Assembly: GCF_000974445.1 (NCBI RefSeq)
Contig: NZ_BBOJ01000004.1
Location: 62,001-126,000, forward strand
Reading direction: 5' to 3'
DNA length: 64,000 nucleotides
Source: Lentzea aerocolonigenes
GTDB taxonomy: Bacteria > Actinomycetota > Actinomycetes > Mycobacteriales > Pseudonocardiaceae
Shown here: positions 1 to 7,353 of the stretch, piece by piece
Position numbering within the stretch: the stretch's first letter is position 1
Layout of the letters: every line of letters begins with the position of its first letter
Position numbers and translations under genes: made by a program
Notes under the pieces: generated by a model
Seen by the model: the letters and a program-made list of their open reading frames with translations, nothing else
Database searches by the model: none
What the model was told of the DNA's origin: nothing

Positions 1-243
1 GAGGAACGCGAGCCGCCGGTTCGCGCCGTGCTTGCCGGGCACCTGCCCGAGCACCCTGATCTCCCCGCTCGTCTGGCGCTGCAGCCCGGTGGCGATGCGC
101 ATGAGTGTGCTCTTGCCCGCACCGTTGGGGCCGATCAGCGCCGAGATCCGGCCGGCGGGCAGCTCGAACGTGCAGTCGCGCAGCCCCCAGCCGCGTCGGT
201 AGCGCATGGTGAGCGCCGTCGCGTCGAGCGCGATCGTGGTCAA
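1..243 (-). CDS. ABC transporter ATP-binding protein (N-terminal part; runs off the window)
   Basis: Only the first ~80 residues lie in the window. They hold the start of an ABC ATPase, with a Walker A of the form GPNGAGKST at about residue 33-41 and the following GxI-VLG strand. The start is TTG at 243, inside a TTGA overlap with the stop codon of the upstream GntR gene, so the two are translationally coupled. YtrA-type GntR regulators are usually encoded just before an ABC ATPase and permease that they repress. The substrate cannot be told from this fragment, but efflux or cell-envelope stress is typical of such units. Confidence 0.85.
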   Translation of the reverse strand, partial: MTTIALDATALTMRYRRGWGLRDCTFELPAGRISALIGPNGAGKSTLMRIATGLQRQTSGEIRVLGQVPGKHGANRRLAFL

Positions 244-629
244 CGTCCATCTCCTTCGTAGTGCAGGTCCAGTTCCGCTTTGACAAGAGCCTCGACGTAC
301 TCGCGGTCCAGTCCGTCCTGCCGGGCCCGTCTCATCCAGCCGGCCAGTTCCGCTCGCAACTGGTCCGCCTCAGGCTGAGCCGGCGCGGCCGACACGGACA
401 CGAACGTCCCCACCCCGCGCCGCCCCTCCGCGAGGCCTTCGCGTTCCAGCTCCCGGTAGGCCTTCAGCACGGTGTTCGGGTTTATCGAGGTCGTGGTCAC
501 GACCTCCTTCACGGTGGGCAGCTGGTCCCCCGGCCGCAACAAACCCAGTCGCAGTGCGTGCTTCGTCTGGTTGACGAGCTGCTGGTAGGCGGCCACGCCG
601 GAGCGACGGTCGATCCGGAACTCGATCAC
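240..629 (-). CDS. GntR family regulator, YtrA subfamily
   Basis: This 129-residue protein has an N-terminal winged helix (residues ~10-75, with a DQLPTVKEV and INPNTVLKAYRELE recognition region). Its C-terminal part is a short helical tail rather than a large effector domain, which defines the YtrA group. It starts with GTG at 629, with an AGAGGC ribosome site just upstream. Its stop overlaps the start of an ABC ATPase gene by 4 nt. By family precedent it is an autorepressor of its own ABC operon. A perfect AT-rich palindrome lies 15 bp before the start and is the obvious operator candidate. Confidence 0.9.
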   Translation of the reverse strand: MIEFRIDRRSGVAAYQQLVNQTKHALRLGLLRPGDQLPTVKEVVTTTSINPNTVLKAYRELEREGLAEGRRGVGTFVSVSAAPAQPEADQLRAELAGWMRRARQDGLDREYVEALVKAELDLHYEGDGR

Positions 630-643
630 CCTTGCCTCTTTAT

Positions 644-655
644 CTAGTTAACTAG
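644..655. promoter_or_regulatory. Perfect palindrome, candidate operator of the GntR/ABC operon
   Basis: CTAGTTAACTAG is a perfect 12-bp palindrome in otherwise GC-rich DNA. The AGTTAA word continues on both sides (TATCTAGTTAACTAGTTAAAC). It sits 15 bp upstream of the GntR start codon, where the -10 region of a leftward promoter would be. GntR proteins bind such dyads and YtrA types often autoregulate. The assignment is inference from position and symmetry. Confidence 0.6.
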
Positions 656-1039
656 TTAAACCACTATCTACTCCGCAGCAGGGTGCCGTCAAGAAGACGA
701 GCAGAAGTCGCTCGCCGGGACGCGAGCACTGGCGCTTGCCAGCGGGAAGCAGGCGCTCGAGGGCGGCCGCAGCGTGACCCAGAACTGAGGGCCCCGCCGT
801 GGGCGCCCGTGCAGTAGAAGGGTTGATGCGACAGTGGAGGCGAGGTCGAAGCCCAAGCGTCACGTGGGCGCGGAAGTCGATCAGCGACCAGAGCCGTTCG
901 CCAACGCGGATCCGAGACCCAGGCCGTCAGCGTCGAAAGGTGCCGGCGAGGGAGCGACGCCGACGGTCCTGCCGATTGCATCGGCGATATGCGATATATC
1001 AGCAGCTCAGGTGAAGATCCATATATCAGCGTTTCATCT
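656..1039. other. Intergenic region with no convincing gene
   Basis: About 385 bp separate the GntR gene from the first lipoprotein gene. The short open frames here on both strands show no recognisable domain, no good ribosome site and Arg/Ser/Pro-rich composition typical of chance frames. Two copies of ATATATCAGC lie at 994-1003 and 1021-1030, just downstream of the lipoprotein stop. They belong to the AT-rich word family described in the findings. Confidence 0.6.
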
Positions 1040-1564
1040 TCAGGCAGTCTCTTCGCGAGACTCCAGGACCAGGCGACGATCGCCCAGCGGAGCGTCCAAG
1101 CGCACGGTCAGCGGCACCTGGCGGATCTCCTGGGTGCACACCGTGCCCGGAGGCTGCTTCGTGATCGTCACGAGCGTGATCTGAACGAGCTCGGCGGACT
1201 GGGCCGTCACCTCCGCGCGGGCTTCCTTGCAACCGCCGCCCACGCCGAAGACCTCGACGTCACGACCGTCGCCGAAGACGTACGCCTCGGAGCGGTAGAG
1301 GTCTGACAACGATGTCGTGATGACCTTTTCCTTGGGCACCGGCGTGACGTTGGGCGGGACGACCGGCTTCTCCTCCGAGATCGACACCGGAGGCTGGACG
1401 GGCGCCGTGGGGTTCGAGCCGGACGAACCGGTGGAGCCGGGCGCGGACGTACCCGAGGTGGGCGAGCCGGTTCCGGGCGCGCCCGGCTGCTTGTCCGACG
1501 GGGCGCCCGACGAGCAACCGGTCAGCACAACGGCGAGAGCAACGGCAGCCGCGACGTTTCTCAT
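1040..1564 (-). CDS. Putative lipoprotein, paralogue of the next gene
   Basis: The protein has 174 residues from the ATG at 1564, which follows AAGGA at an 8-nt spacing; longer upstream starts lack a ribosome site. A signal peptide ends in the lipobox LTGC, so the mature protein should be lipid-anchored. A low-complexity Gly/Ser/Thr/Pro linker (residues ~20-60) leads to a small C-terminal domain. That domain ends in LTVRLDAPLGDRRLVLESR and contains two cysteines that could form a disulfide. The neighbouring lipoprotein shares the same ending and plan. The function is unknown; a wall-associated accessory or sensor role is only a guess. Confidence 0.8.
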   Translation of the reverse strand: MRNVAAAVALAVVLTGCSSGAPSDKQPGAPGTGSPTSGTSAPGSTGSSGSNPTAPVQPPVSISEEKPVVPPNVTPVPKEKVITTSLSDLYRSEAYVFGDGRDVEVFGVGGGCKEARAEVTAQSAELVQITLVTITKQPPGTVCTQEIRQVPLTVRLDAPLGDRRLVLESREETA

Positions 1565-1667
1565 GCGCACCATCCTTGCAAACCGGGCCAAGGGGCCAGG
1601 TGAACCGAGAAAGAAGTGATGCCCGGCCGGCGGGGCAGTTGCCGACCGGGCACCGTGGGGAGGAGGT

Positions 1668-2150
1668 CTACTTCTGTTCCTGCCGGGACGTCAACGCGAC
1701 CGTGCGCTCACCGAGGGGTTCGGCGAGCTGCACCGTGAGCGGAGGGAAGCGGATGTCCATGGTGCAGGCCTGCTTGTCCAGCGGCAGCGTCTCGACGAGC
1801 TCGATCTTCACCAGCGTCGCCGACTGCTCCAGCACGGACGCGCTGGCCTTCCCGCACCCGCCCTCCTGGGCGATGACACCGACGGTCTTCCCGTCTCCCT
1901 GTGTCCACACGGTGCGCGGATACTCCGACGACAAAGCGTTGGTGTCGAGCTTCGTCACGGGTTTGCCGTCCGGCGGGATCTCTCCGGGCGCGATGCCCGG
2001 TGGCACCCCCGGAGAAGATTCGGAGGACGAGGTGGCGGTCGGCAACGTCGGACCGCCACCTGCCCCAGTGCCCGCGTTCTGCGCACTGCCACAGGCCGAG
2101 ATCACCAGCAGCAGGACGCCAGTGCCAACTACGGTTCCTATGTGCCTCAT
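1668..2150 (-). CDS. Putative lipoprotein, paralogue of the downstream gene
   Basis: About 160 residues: a signal peptide with lipobox ISAC, a Gly/Pro-rich linker, then a ~100-residue domain. The domain has the same order of features as its neighbour, including a Q-x-G-GC-KA stretch, a KQACT motif and a closing LTVQLAEPLGERTVALTSR. The pair is therefore a local tandem duplication. The start is set at ATG 2150; a TTG two codons earlier is possible and neither has a clear ribosome site. No known family was recognised. It lies downstream of the uronate operon, transcribed the same way. Confidence 0.78.
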   Translation of the reverse strand: MRHIGTVVGTGVLLLVISACGSAQNAGTGAGGGPTLPTATSSSESSPGVPPGIAPGEIPPDGKPVTKLDTNALSSEYPRTVWTQGDGKTVGVIAQEGGCGKASASVLEQSATLVKIELVETLPLDKQACTMDIRFPPLTVQLAEPLGERTVALTSRQEQK

Positions 2151-2202
2151 GGTCAAAGGACGGAACCGCGCTCACATCGGGTTGCAGCAGTTCGCTTAAC
2201 AG

Positions 2203-3342
2203 TTACCGGCTAACGGCTGTTACAGCCTCTCGCAGAGCTTCCAACCGTGCAGCGGACGCGAGACCACCGTGGTAGAGGTGGAACTCCTCCACGCCGGCGT
2301 CGAGGTACGTCAGCCACTCCTTCGAGAGAGCCGCGCCGTCCGCGGGCTTCGGCGACAACCCCAGCACGTACGCGGCGATCCGCGTGTCCGGAGCGGCGGC
2401 GCGCAGAGCCTCGATGCCGGGCACCGCGACATCCGGGCCGGGCCAGCACATCGTCGTCAGCACGTCGACGTCCGCGCCCAGACCACCGGCGACGGTCGCG
2501 AACGGCCCGGTGCCCCACGGGTCCGCTGTCACGTGCACACCGATCCGCACCGACGGCGCCGCAGCACGAATTTCGCCGACCAGCTTCTGCCGCAACGACC
2601 GCACGACCCCGGTCCGCACGCCTTGAACATCCTCCGCGAGCGCACCGAGCGCTTCCTCCACACTGCCAAATTTTGGGGACGCACCGCGATCAACCCCGGC
2701 CCGGACCGCTTCACGCAGGGCATCCGGGTCGGCGTACAGGGCGGTGCAGGCAGAGCAGAAGCACAGCGACAACAGCTTCTGCTGCACCGCGTTCCAGTCC
2801 GTGCCATCGGTCTTCTCGTGGTGACCGCCGTGGGAGAACCCCAGCGGCCCGCAGGCCTCGAGGATGATCCCGTCCGGCGCACCGAGCTCCAGCACCTCGG
2901 ACACCAGGACCGAGGTGTACTCGACGACATCGGGCTGGGCCGTGCACAACGCGTACGGGTAGCGGTCCCCGAACGCGTTCACCACGGTCACGTCCGGATG
3001 CAGGTCACCCAGGCGCGAGTTGTGCGTGAGCACGGTCCACGCGTACACCGGCAGTCCGGCGGCACGAACCAGCGCGGCCGCTTCACCGAACGAGTCGGAA
3101 CCGTCCATCCAGGACGGTTCCGCGGGCACGAGCCGGCCGAAGTTCGCGGTGCGCACGGGAAGGTAGAACGCCGCGTGCCGCGCGTCGACCAGCCGGTGCG
3201 AAGGATGCAACGGCGTCGCCGCCCGCACGGTGTGGTACGACGCGGCGAGGGCGATGGCGTCGACACCGAGCTCCTGGTACCGCGCGACGGCGTCCGAGTC
3301 ACCGATCAGGTCCCACGGATAGGCGTGGACAACCGACTTCAC
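2203..3342 (-). CDS. Uncharacterised TIM-barrel-like protein linked to glucarate catabolism
   Basis: A 379-residue soluble protein with no signal peptide, last in the leftward transporter-kdgD-gudD operon. Its start (GTG 3342, with a second GTG at 3345) overlaps the gudD stop codon, so it is co-translated with gudD. The sequence looks like a glycoside-hydrolase-type barrel: an early HAYPWDL strand, DGIILEACGPLGFSHGGHHE near residue 165 with clustered acidic and His residues, and a CFCSAC pair of cysteines that could bind metal. I do not recognise a characterised family. The context suggests hydrolysis or isomerisation of a uronide, uronolactone or aldarolactone. That is inference, and the unclaimed lactonase step of the pathway is one possible role. 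Confidence 0.8.
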   Translation of the reverse strand: MKSVVHAYPWDLIGDSDAVARYQELGVDAIALAASYHTVRAATPLHPSHRLVDARHAAFYLPVRTANFGRLVPAEPSWMDGSDSFGEAAALVRAAGLPVYAWTVLTHNSRLGDLHPDVTVVNAFGDRYPYALCTAQPDVVEYTSVLVSEVLELGAPDGIILEACGPLGFSHGGHHEKTDGTDWNAVQQKLLSLCFCSACTALYADPDALREAVRAGVDRGASPKFGSVEEALGALAEDVQGVRTGVVRSLRQKLVGEIRAAAPSVRIGVHVTADPWGTGPFATVAGGLGADVDVLTTMCWPGPDVAVPGIEALRAAAPDTRIAAYVLGLSPKPADGAALSKEWLTYLDAGVEEFHLYHGGLASAARLEALREAVTAVSR

Positions 3343-4598
3343 CACCGGGGACGCTTCCTCTCGTAGCTCGGGTCGAACTTCTGCATGTAACCCGTGTCGT
3401 CACGTGACGTGATGCCGCACTTGACGTAGTTCTCGGCCAGGCGCGCCAACGCGTCGCGATCCAGCGACACACCGAGCCCAGGCGACGTCGGCACCGGCAC
3501 CGCGCCGTCCACAAAGGACAGAACGCCCGGTTCCACGACCTCGTCGGCCGCGTTCCACGGGTAGTGCGTGTCGCAGGCGTAGCTCAGGTTCGGCGTCGCC
3601 GCGGCCAGATGCGTCATCGCGGCCAGCGAGATGCCCAGGTGCGAGTTCGAGTGCATCGACAGGCCGATGCCGAACGTCTGGCAGATCATGCCCAGCTGCC
3701 GCGACCGCTGCAGCCCGCCCCAGTAGTGGTGGTCGGACAGGAGCACCTGCACGGCGTCCTGCTCCACCGACGGTTTGAGGTGCTCGAACGCGACCACGCA
3801 CATGTTGGTGGCCAACGGCATCGGCGCCTTCGCGGCCACTTCCGCCATGCCGGAGATCTCCGGGGTCGGATCCTCCAGGTACTCCAGCACACCGTCGAGC
3901 TCTTCGGCGACCTTCAACGACGTGGCGGTCGACCAGGCAGCGTTCGGGTCGAGCCGCAGGGGATGGTCCGGGAACGCCTCGCGCAGCGCGCGGATCGCCT
4001 CGATCTCCTGCTCCGGAGGGAACACGCCACCCTTGAGCTTGATCGACCCGAACCCGTACTCGCCGATCATCTTCCGCGCCTGCGCGACGATGCCGTCGGG
4101 GTCGATCGCCTCGCCCCACTCGTCCGGCTCGGCACCGGGATGTCCGTCCCACTTGTAGAACAGGTAGGCGGAATACGGCACCGCGGAACGGATCGCGCCG
4201 CCCAGCAGGTCGTGCACCGGCCGTCCCAGCGCCTTGCCCTGGATGTCCAGGCACGCCACCTCGAACGGCGAGTACACGCGGTCGACGGTGCTCTCCGCGG
4301 TGATCTTCCCGGTCAGCCCGTGCTTGTCCGGCCCGACCTCACCGCCCAGCACCGCGGCCACGCGCGCGTGCATCTCGTTCAGCGCGAACACGTCGAGCCC
4401 GATCAGAGAGTCCACAACGGACCGTGAGCGCTCCAGGTGCGCGAGGTCGCCGTAGGTCTCCCCCAGCCCCGAAACGCCTTCGTCGGTGTGCACCTCGACG
4501 ATCGTGCGCAGCGCCCACGGCTCGTGCACGCCGGCGGCGTTCAGCAGCGGTGGGTCGCGGAACGCGATCGGAGTCAGGACGATCTCGGTGATCTTCAT
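3339..4598 (-). CDS. gudD: Glucarate dehydratase (enolase superfamily)
   Basis: A 419-residue member of the mandelate-racemase branch of the enolase superfamily, which removes water from D-glucarate to give 5-dehydro-4-deoxy-D-glucarate. Visible active-site elements are the KxK base (IKLKGG, ~residue 190), the metal ligands in RLDPNAAW, LEDPT and ATNMC, and the catalytic His in SMHSNSHLG (~residue 325). The length is slightly shorter than the enterobacterial enzyme (about 446). It overlaps kdgD by 4 nt (ATGA). The next enzyme of the pathway is therefore immediately upstream in the same transcript. Confidence 0.96.
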   Translation of the reverse strand: MKITEIVLTPIAFRDPPLLNAAGVHEPWALRTIVEVHTDEGVSGLGETYGDLAHLERSRSVVDSLIGLDVFALNEMHARVAAVLGGEVGPDKHGLTGKITAESTVDRVYSPFEVACLDIQGKALGRPVHDLLGGAIRSAVPYSAYLFYKWDGHPGAEPDEWGEAIDPDGIVAQARKMIGEYGFGSIKLKGGVFPPEQEIEAIRALREAFPDHPLRLDPNAAWSTATSLKVAEELDGVLEYLEDPTPEISGMAEVAAKAPMPLATNMCVVAFEHLKPSVEQDAVQVLLSDHHYWGGLQRSRQLGMICQTFGIGLSMHSNSHLGISLAAMTHLAAATPNLSYACDTHYPWNAADEVVEPGVLSFVDGAVPVPTSPGLGVSLDRDALARLAENYVKCGITSRDDTGYMQKFDPSYERKRPRW

Positions 4599-5506
4599 GC
4601 CAGCAGAGCCTTGCCCGCAGCGATGATCTTGTCCAGAGCAGCCAGGTGCTCGTCGGCCGGGTCGACGAGCGGCGGCCGCACGCCACCGACGTCCAGCCCG
4701 TTCGCGCGCACCGCCGCCTTCACCAGGGCGACCGCGTAGCCGGGGACCTTGTCGCGCAGCTCGACGAGCGGCTTGTAGAACTCGTGCAGGAAGCGGTTCA
4801 CCAGCTCGGTGTCGCCGGCCTGCACGGCGTTGTAGAAGCCGATCGAGATCTCCGGCGCGAAGCAGAACACCGCGGACGAGTACAGCTCGACCCCGATGCC
4901 GCGGTACGCGAGCTGGGTCATCTCCGCGGTGGGCAGGCCGTTGAAGAACTGGAACGGCTTGTCGACGCCCGCGCGGACCGACAGCACGATCCGCTGCATC
5001 TGGTCGAGGTCACCGATGCCGTCCTTGAAGCCCACGACGTTGGGGATCCGCGCGACCTCGACGGCGGTCTCCGGCGTGAACCGCGCGTTGTTGCGCTGGT
5101 ACACGATGATCGGCAGCTCGGTGACCGCGGCGGCCTCCGCGACGTAGCGCACGAGGCCCGCGGCCGGGTTCGTCACGAGGTACGGCGGCAGCAGCAGGAT
5201 GCCCTGAGCACCAGCACGTTCCGCCGCCTGGATGAACTGCTTGGTCGCGACGACCGAGCCGCCCGCCCCGGCGAACACCGGGACCTTGCCCGCGGTAGCC
5301 TCGACCGCGACGGCCACCGCACGCTCGAACTCCTCCAGTCCCAGCGCGTGGAACTCGCCGGTGCCGCACGCGGCGAACACCGCGCCCGGCCCGGCGGAGA
5401 CACCGTGCTTGACGTGCTCAGCCAGCACGTCGTACGCGATGTTCCCCTCGGCGTCGAACGGGGTCACCGGGAAGAACAGCACACCATCGAGTTGCATACC
5501 AGACAC
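4595..5506 (-). CDS. kdgD: 5-dehydro-4-deoxyglucarate dehydratase
   Basis: A 303-residue protein of the DHDPS/NAL class I aldolase-like family. The Schiff-base lysine is in VVGFKDG (~residue 180), the partner tyrosine in IIVYQRNNA (~150), and the glycine-rich GTGEFHAL loop near 45. It converts 5-dehydro-4-deoxyglucarate to 2,5-dioxopentanoate (2-oxoglutarate semialdehyde), CO2 and water. The start is GTG 5506, immediately after the permease stop; an internal ATG three codons later is an alternative. Other DHDPS-family roles are less likely because glucarate dehydratase is encoded directly downstream. Confidence 0.95.
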   Translation of the reverse strand: MSGMQLDGVLFFPVTPFDAEGNIAYDVLAEHVKHGVSAGPGAVFAACGTGEFHALGLEEFERAVAVAVEATAGKVPVFAGAGGSVVATKQFIQAAERAGAQGILLLPPYLVTNPAAGLVRYVAEAAAVTELPIIVYQRNNARFTPETAVEVARIPNVVGFKDGIGDLDQMQRIVLSVRAGVDKPFQFFNGLPTAEMTQLAYRGIGVELYSSAVFCFAPEISIGFYNAVQAGDTELVNRFLHEFYKPLVELRDKVPGYAVALVKAAVRANGLDVGGVRPPLVDPADEHLAALDKIIAAGKALLA

Positions 5507-6385
5507 TCATCCCTTGATCGCTCCGGTGGTGATCCCACGCAGGAAGGACTTCTGCAGCGACAGGTACACGACCAGGCTCGGCACCAGCGCCAGCAACGCT
5601 CCGGCCAGCACGATGCCCGTACCGACCATGTCGTCGGATCTGAGCGCGAGAAGTGCGACCGTCAGCGTGTAATCGGAGGGGTCAGCGGCGACGATCAGGG
5701 GGAGCAGGTACTGCTCCCAGATCATGTTGAAGCCGAACACGGCGATGACGCCGAGCGCGGGCTTGCACAGGGGGAGGATGATCTGCGCGAAGAGACGCAG
5801 CTCCCCCGCACCGTCCACTTTGGCCGCCTCCTCCAGTTCGGCGGGGATCTCCTTCATGAACTCCGTCATGACGAAGATGGAGAAACCCCACGCCCCCAAC
5901 GGGAGGATGACGCCGAGCAGGGTGCCCTTGAGACTCACGTGCACCAGCGGTAGGTCTCCGATCACCAGCGACAGCGGGATCGCGATGACCTCCTCCGGCA
6001 ACATCATCGTGGCGAGGATGACCAGCAGCGCGATGGCCTGACCGCGGAACTTCTTGCGCGCCAACGCGTAGGCGGCGAACACGCTCACCGACAGCTGCAA
6101 CAGCAGCGCGCCGCCGGCGATGATCAGCGAGTTCGTCAGGTAGTGCCAGATCTTGTTCTCCGTCGCGACCTGGAAGTTGATCAGCGACGGGTTGTCCGGG
6201 ATCACCGAGAGCTGGGTCGGGTCCGGGTTGTCGTCGAACGCACCGGAGAAGATGACCAGCAACGGGCCGCAGAAAAGGATTACAGCGAGGGCGCTCAAAA
6301 GGACCCGGATGCCCCTGCTGACCCACGCGTCCTGGCGGGTGGACCAGCCGATGGCGCTGTCGAAGCGGCTCGAGTTGACGCTCAT
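5507..6385 (-). CDS. Sugar ABC transporter permease (MalG type)
   Basis: A 292-residue integral membrane protein of the carbohydrate-uptake-1 permease family, with six predicted membrane segments. The coupling-loop EAA-like motif reads EELEEAAKVDGAGELRLF (~residue 195). The start is ATG 6385, overlapping the stop of the first permease gene (ATGA). A much longer open frame continues upstream but only as an out-of-frame reading of that neighbour. It forms the inner-membrane channel with the protein encoded at 6382-7353. The expected cargo is a uronate, aldarate or short uronide because the operon continues with kdgD and gudD. Confidence 0.93.
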   Translation of the reverse strand: MSVNSSRFDSAIGWSTRQDAWVSRGIRVLLSALAVILFCGPLLVIFSGAFDDNPDPTQLSVIPDNPSLINFQVATENKIWHYLTNSLIIAGGALLLQLSVSVFAAYALARKKFRGQAIALLVILATMMLPEEVIAIPLSLVIGDLPLVHVSLKGTLLGVILPLGAWGFSIFVMTEFMKEIPAELEEAAKVDGAGELRLFAQIILPLCKPALGVIAVFGFNMIWEQYLLPLIVAADPSDYTLTVALLALRSDDMVGTGIVLAGALLALVPSLVVYLSLQKSFLRGITTGAIKG

Positions 6386-7353
6386 CGCGCCTCCTTCCTC
6401 CGGCGGTACCACTGAACGCTGACCGTGAGAACGAGCGTAACGAGGAAAAGCAACACCGAGCCCGCCGATGCGAGACCGGCTTCCGACTGTTCGAACGCGG
6501 TGGTGTAGACGCGGGTCATCCAGACGTCGGTCGACCCCGCCGGGCCACCGCCGGTGAGCACGTACACCTCGGTGAAGACGCGCAGGCCGCGGATCGCCGC
6601 CAGCGTCAGCAGGATCGTGATGACCGGGCGCAACGCGGGGAGCGTGACGTTCCAGATCCGCTGCCACGTCGAGGCGCCGTCGATCGCGGCGGCCTCGTAC
6701 TGCTGGCGGTCGATGCCGGCGAGCCCGGCGAGAATGAGCACCATGTCGTACGGCGCGTGCTTCCAGATGCCGACGAACATGACCGACACCAGCGAGGTGT
6801 CGGTGTCGTGGATGTACTCCCAGGGCCCGAGGCCGACCCACGAGATGACCTCGTTGAGGAAGCCTTCCGGTGCCGGGTAGAAGAACAGCCGCCAGATCTC
6901 ACCGATGACCGCGGTGGCCGCCACGACGGGCAGGAACACCGCGGACCGCACGAACCACAGGGACTTGGTGTGGCCTTCCAGCAGCAGCGCCAGCCAGAAG
7001 CCGATGACCATGGCGCCGATCGTCTGACCACCGGCGAGAACGAGCGTGTGCCAACTGGCCGTCAGGAACTTCTCGTCGGACAGGATCGTCGCGTAGTTCT
7101 TGAAGCCGACGAAGATGTCGCCGAGGAACGGCCGGACCTCGAACAGCGAGAGACGGATGCCTTCCGCCATCGGGATGAACTTGAAGACGAGGAAGATCAG
7201 CGCGGCGGGCAGCAGGAACAGCCACGGGATGAAGGTGGCTCCCGTGAGGCGGCGCCGGCGGCGCCGCCTCACGGGGTGGGTTTCGACGGCACCGCCGCCA
7301 CTAGCCGTCGAGCCCACGTCTCGGGTGTCGCTGGTTGACGCAACTGCCGTCAC
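6382..7353 (-). CDS. Sugar ABC transporter permease (MalF type)
   Basis: A 323-residue permease with six membrane segments and the coupling motif YEAAAIDGASTWQRIW (~residue 225). The N-terminus carries an unusual run of arginines (VRRRRRRRLTG, ~residues 28-38) before the first membrane helix. This tract is encoded by a long perfect inverted repeat (see 7241-7275). Start GTG 7353 overlaps the stop of the binding-protein gene (GTGA). No ATP-binding subunit gene is present in the operon. In actinomycetes such systems often share one ATPase encoded elsewhere (MsiK type). Confidence 0.93.
   Translation of the reverse strand: MTAVASTSDTRDVGSTASGGGAVETHPVRRRRRRRLTGATFIPWLFLLPAALIFLVFKFIPMAEGIRLSLFEVRPFLGDIFVGFKNYATILSDEKFLTASWHTLVLAGGQTIGAMVIGFWLALLLEGHTKSLWFVRSAVFLPVVAATAVIGEIWRLFFYPAPEGFLNEVISWVGLGPWEYIHDTDTSLVSVMFVGIWKHAPYDMVLILAGLAGIDRQQYEAAAIDGASTWQRIWNVTLPALRPVITILLTLAAIRGLRVFTEVYVLTGGGPAGSTDVWMTRVYTTAFEQSEAGLASAGSVLLFLVTLVLTVSVQWYRRRKEAR
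7241..7275. repeat. 16-bp perfect inverted repeat inside the permease coding region
   Basis: The left arm CCCGTGAGGCGGCGCC (7241-7256) and right arm GGCGCCGCCTCACGGG (7260-7275) pair perfectly around a 3-nt loop. It falls about 80-110 nt into the permease message, between the binding-protein gene and the bulk of the permease genes. A stem this stable could stall ribosomes or 3' exonucleases. Differential stability between binding-protein and permease parts of sugar ABC messages is well known for malE-malF, but its use here is inference. Confidence 0.75.

Noticed and set aside
664-981. Possible small gene upstream of the GntR gene
   Set aside because: No ribosome site, no domain, Arg/Ser/Pro-rich random-like sequence.
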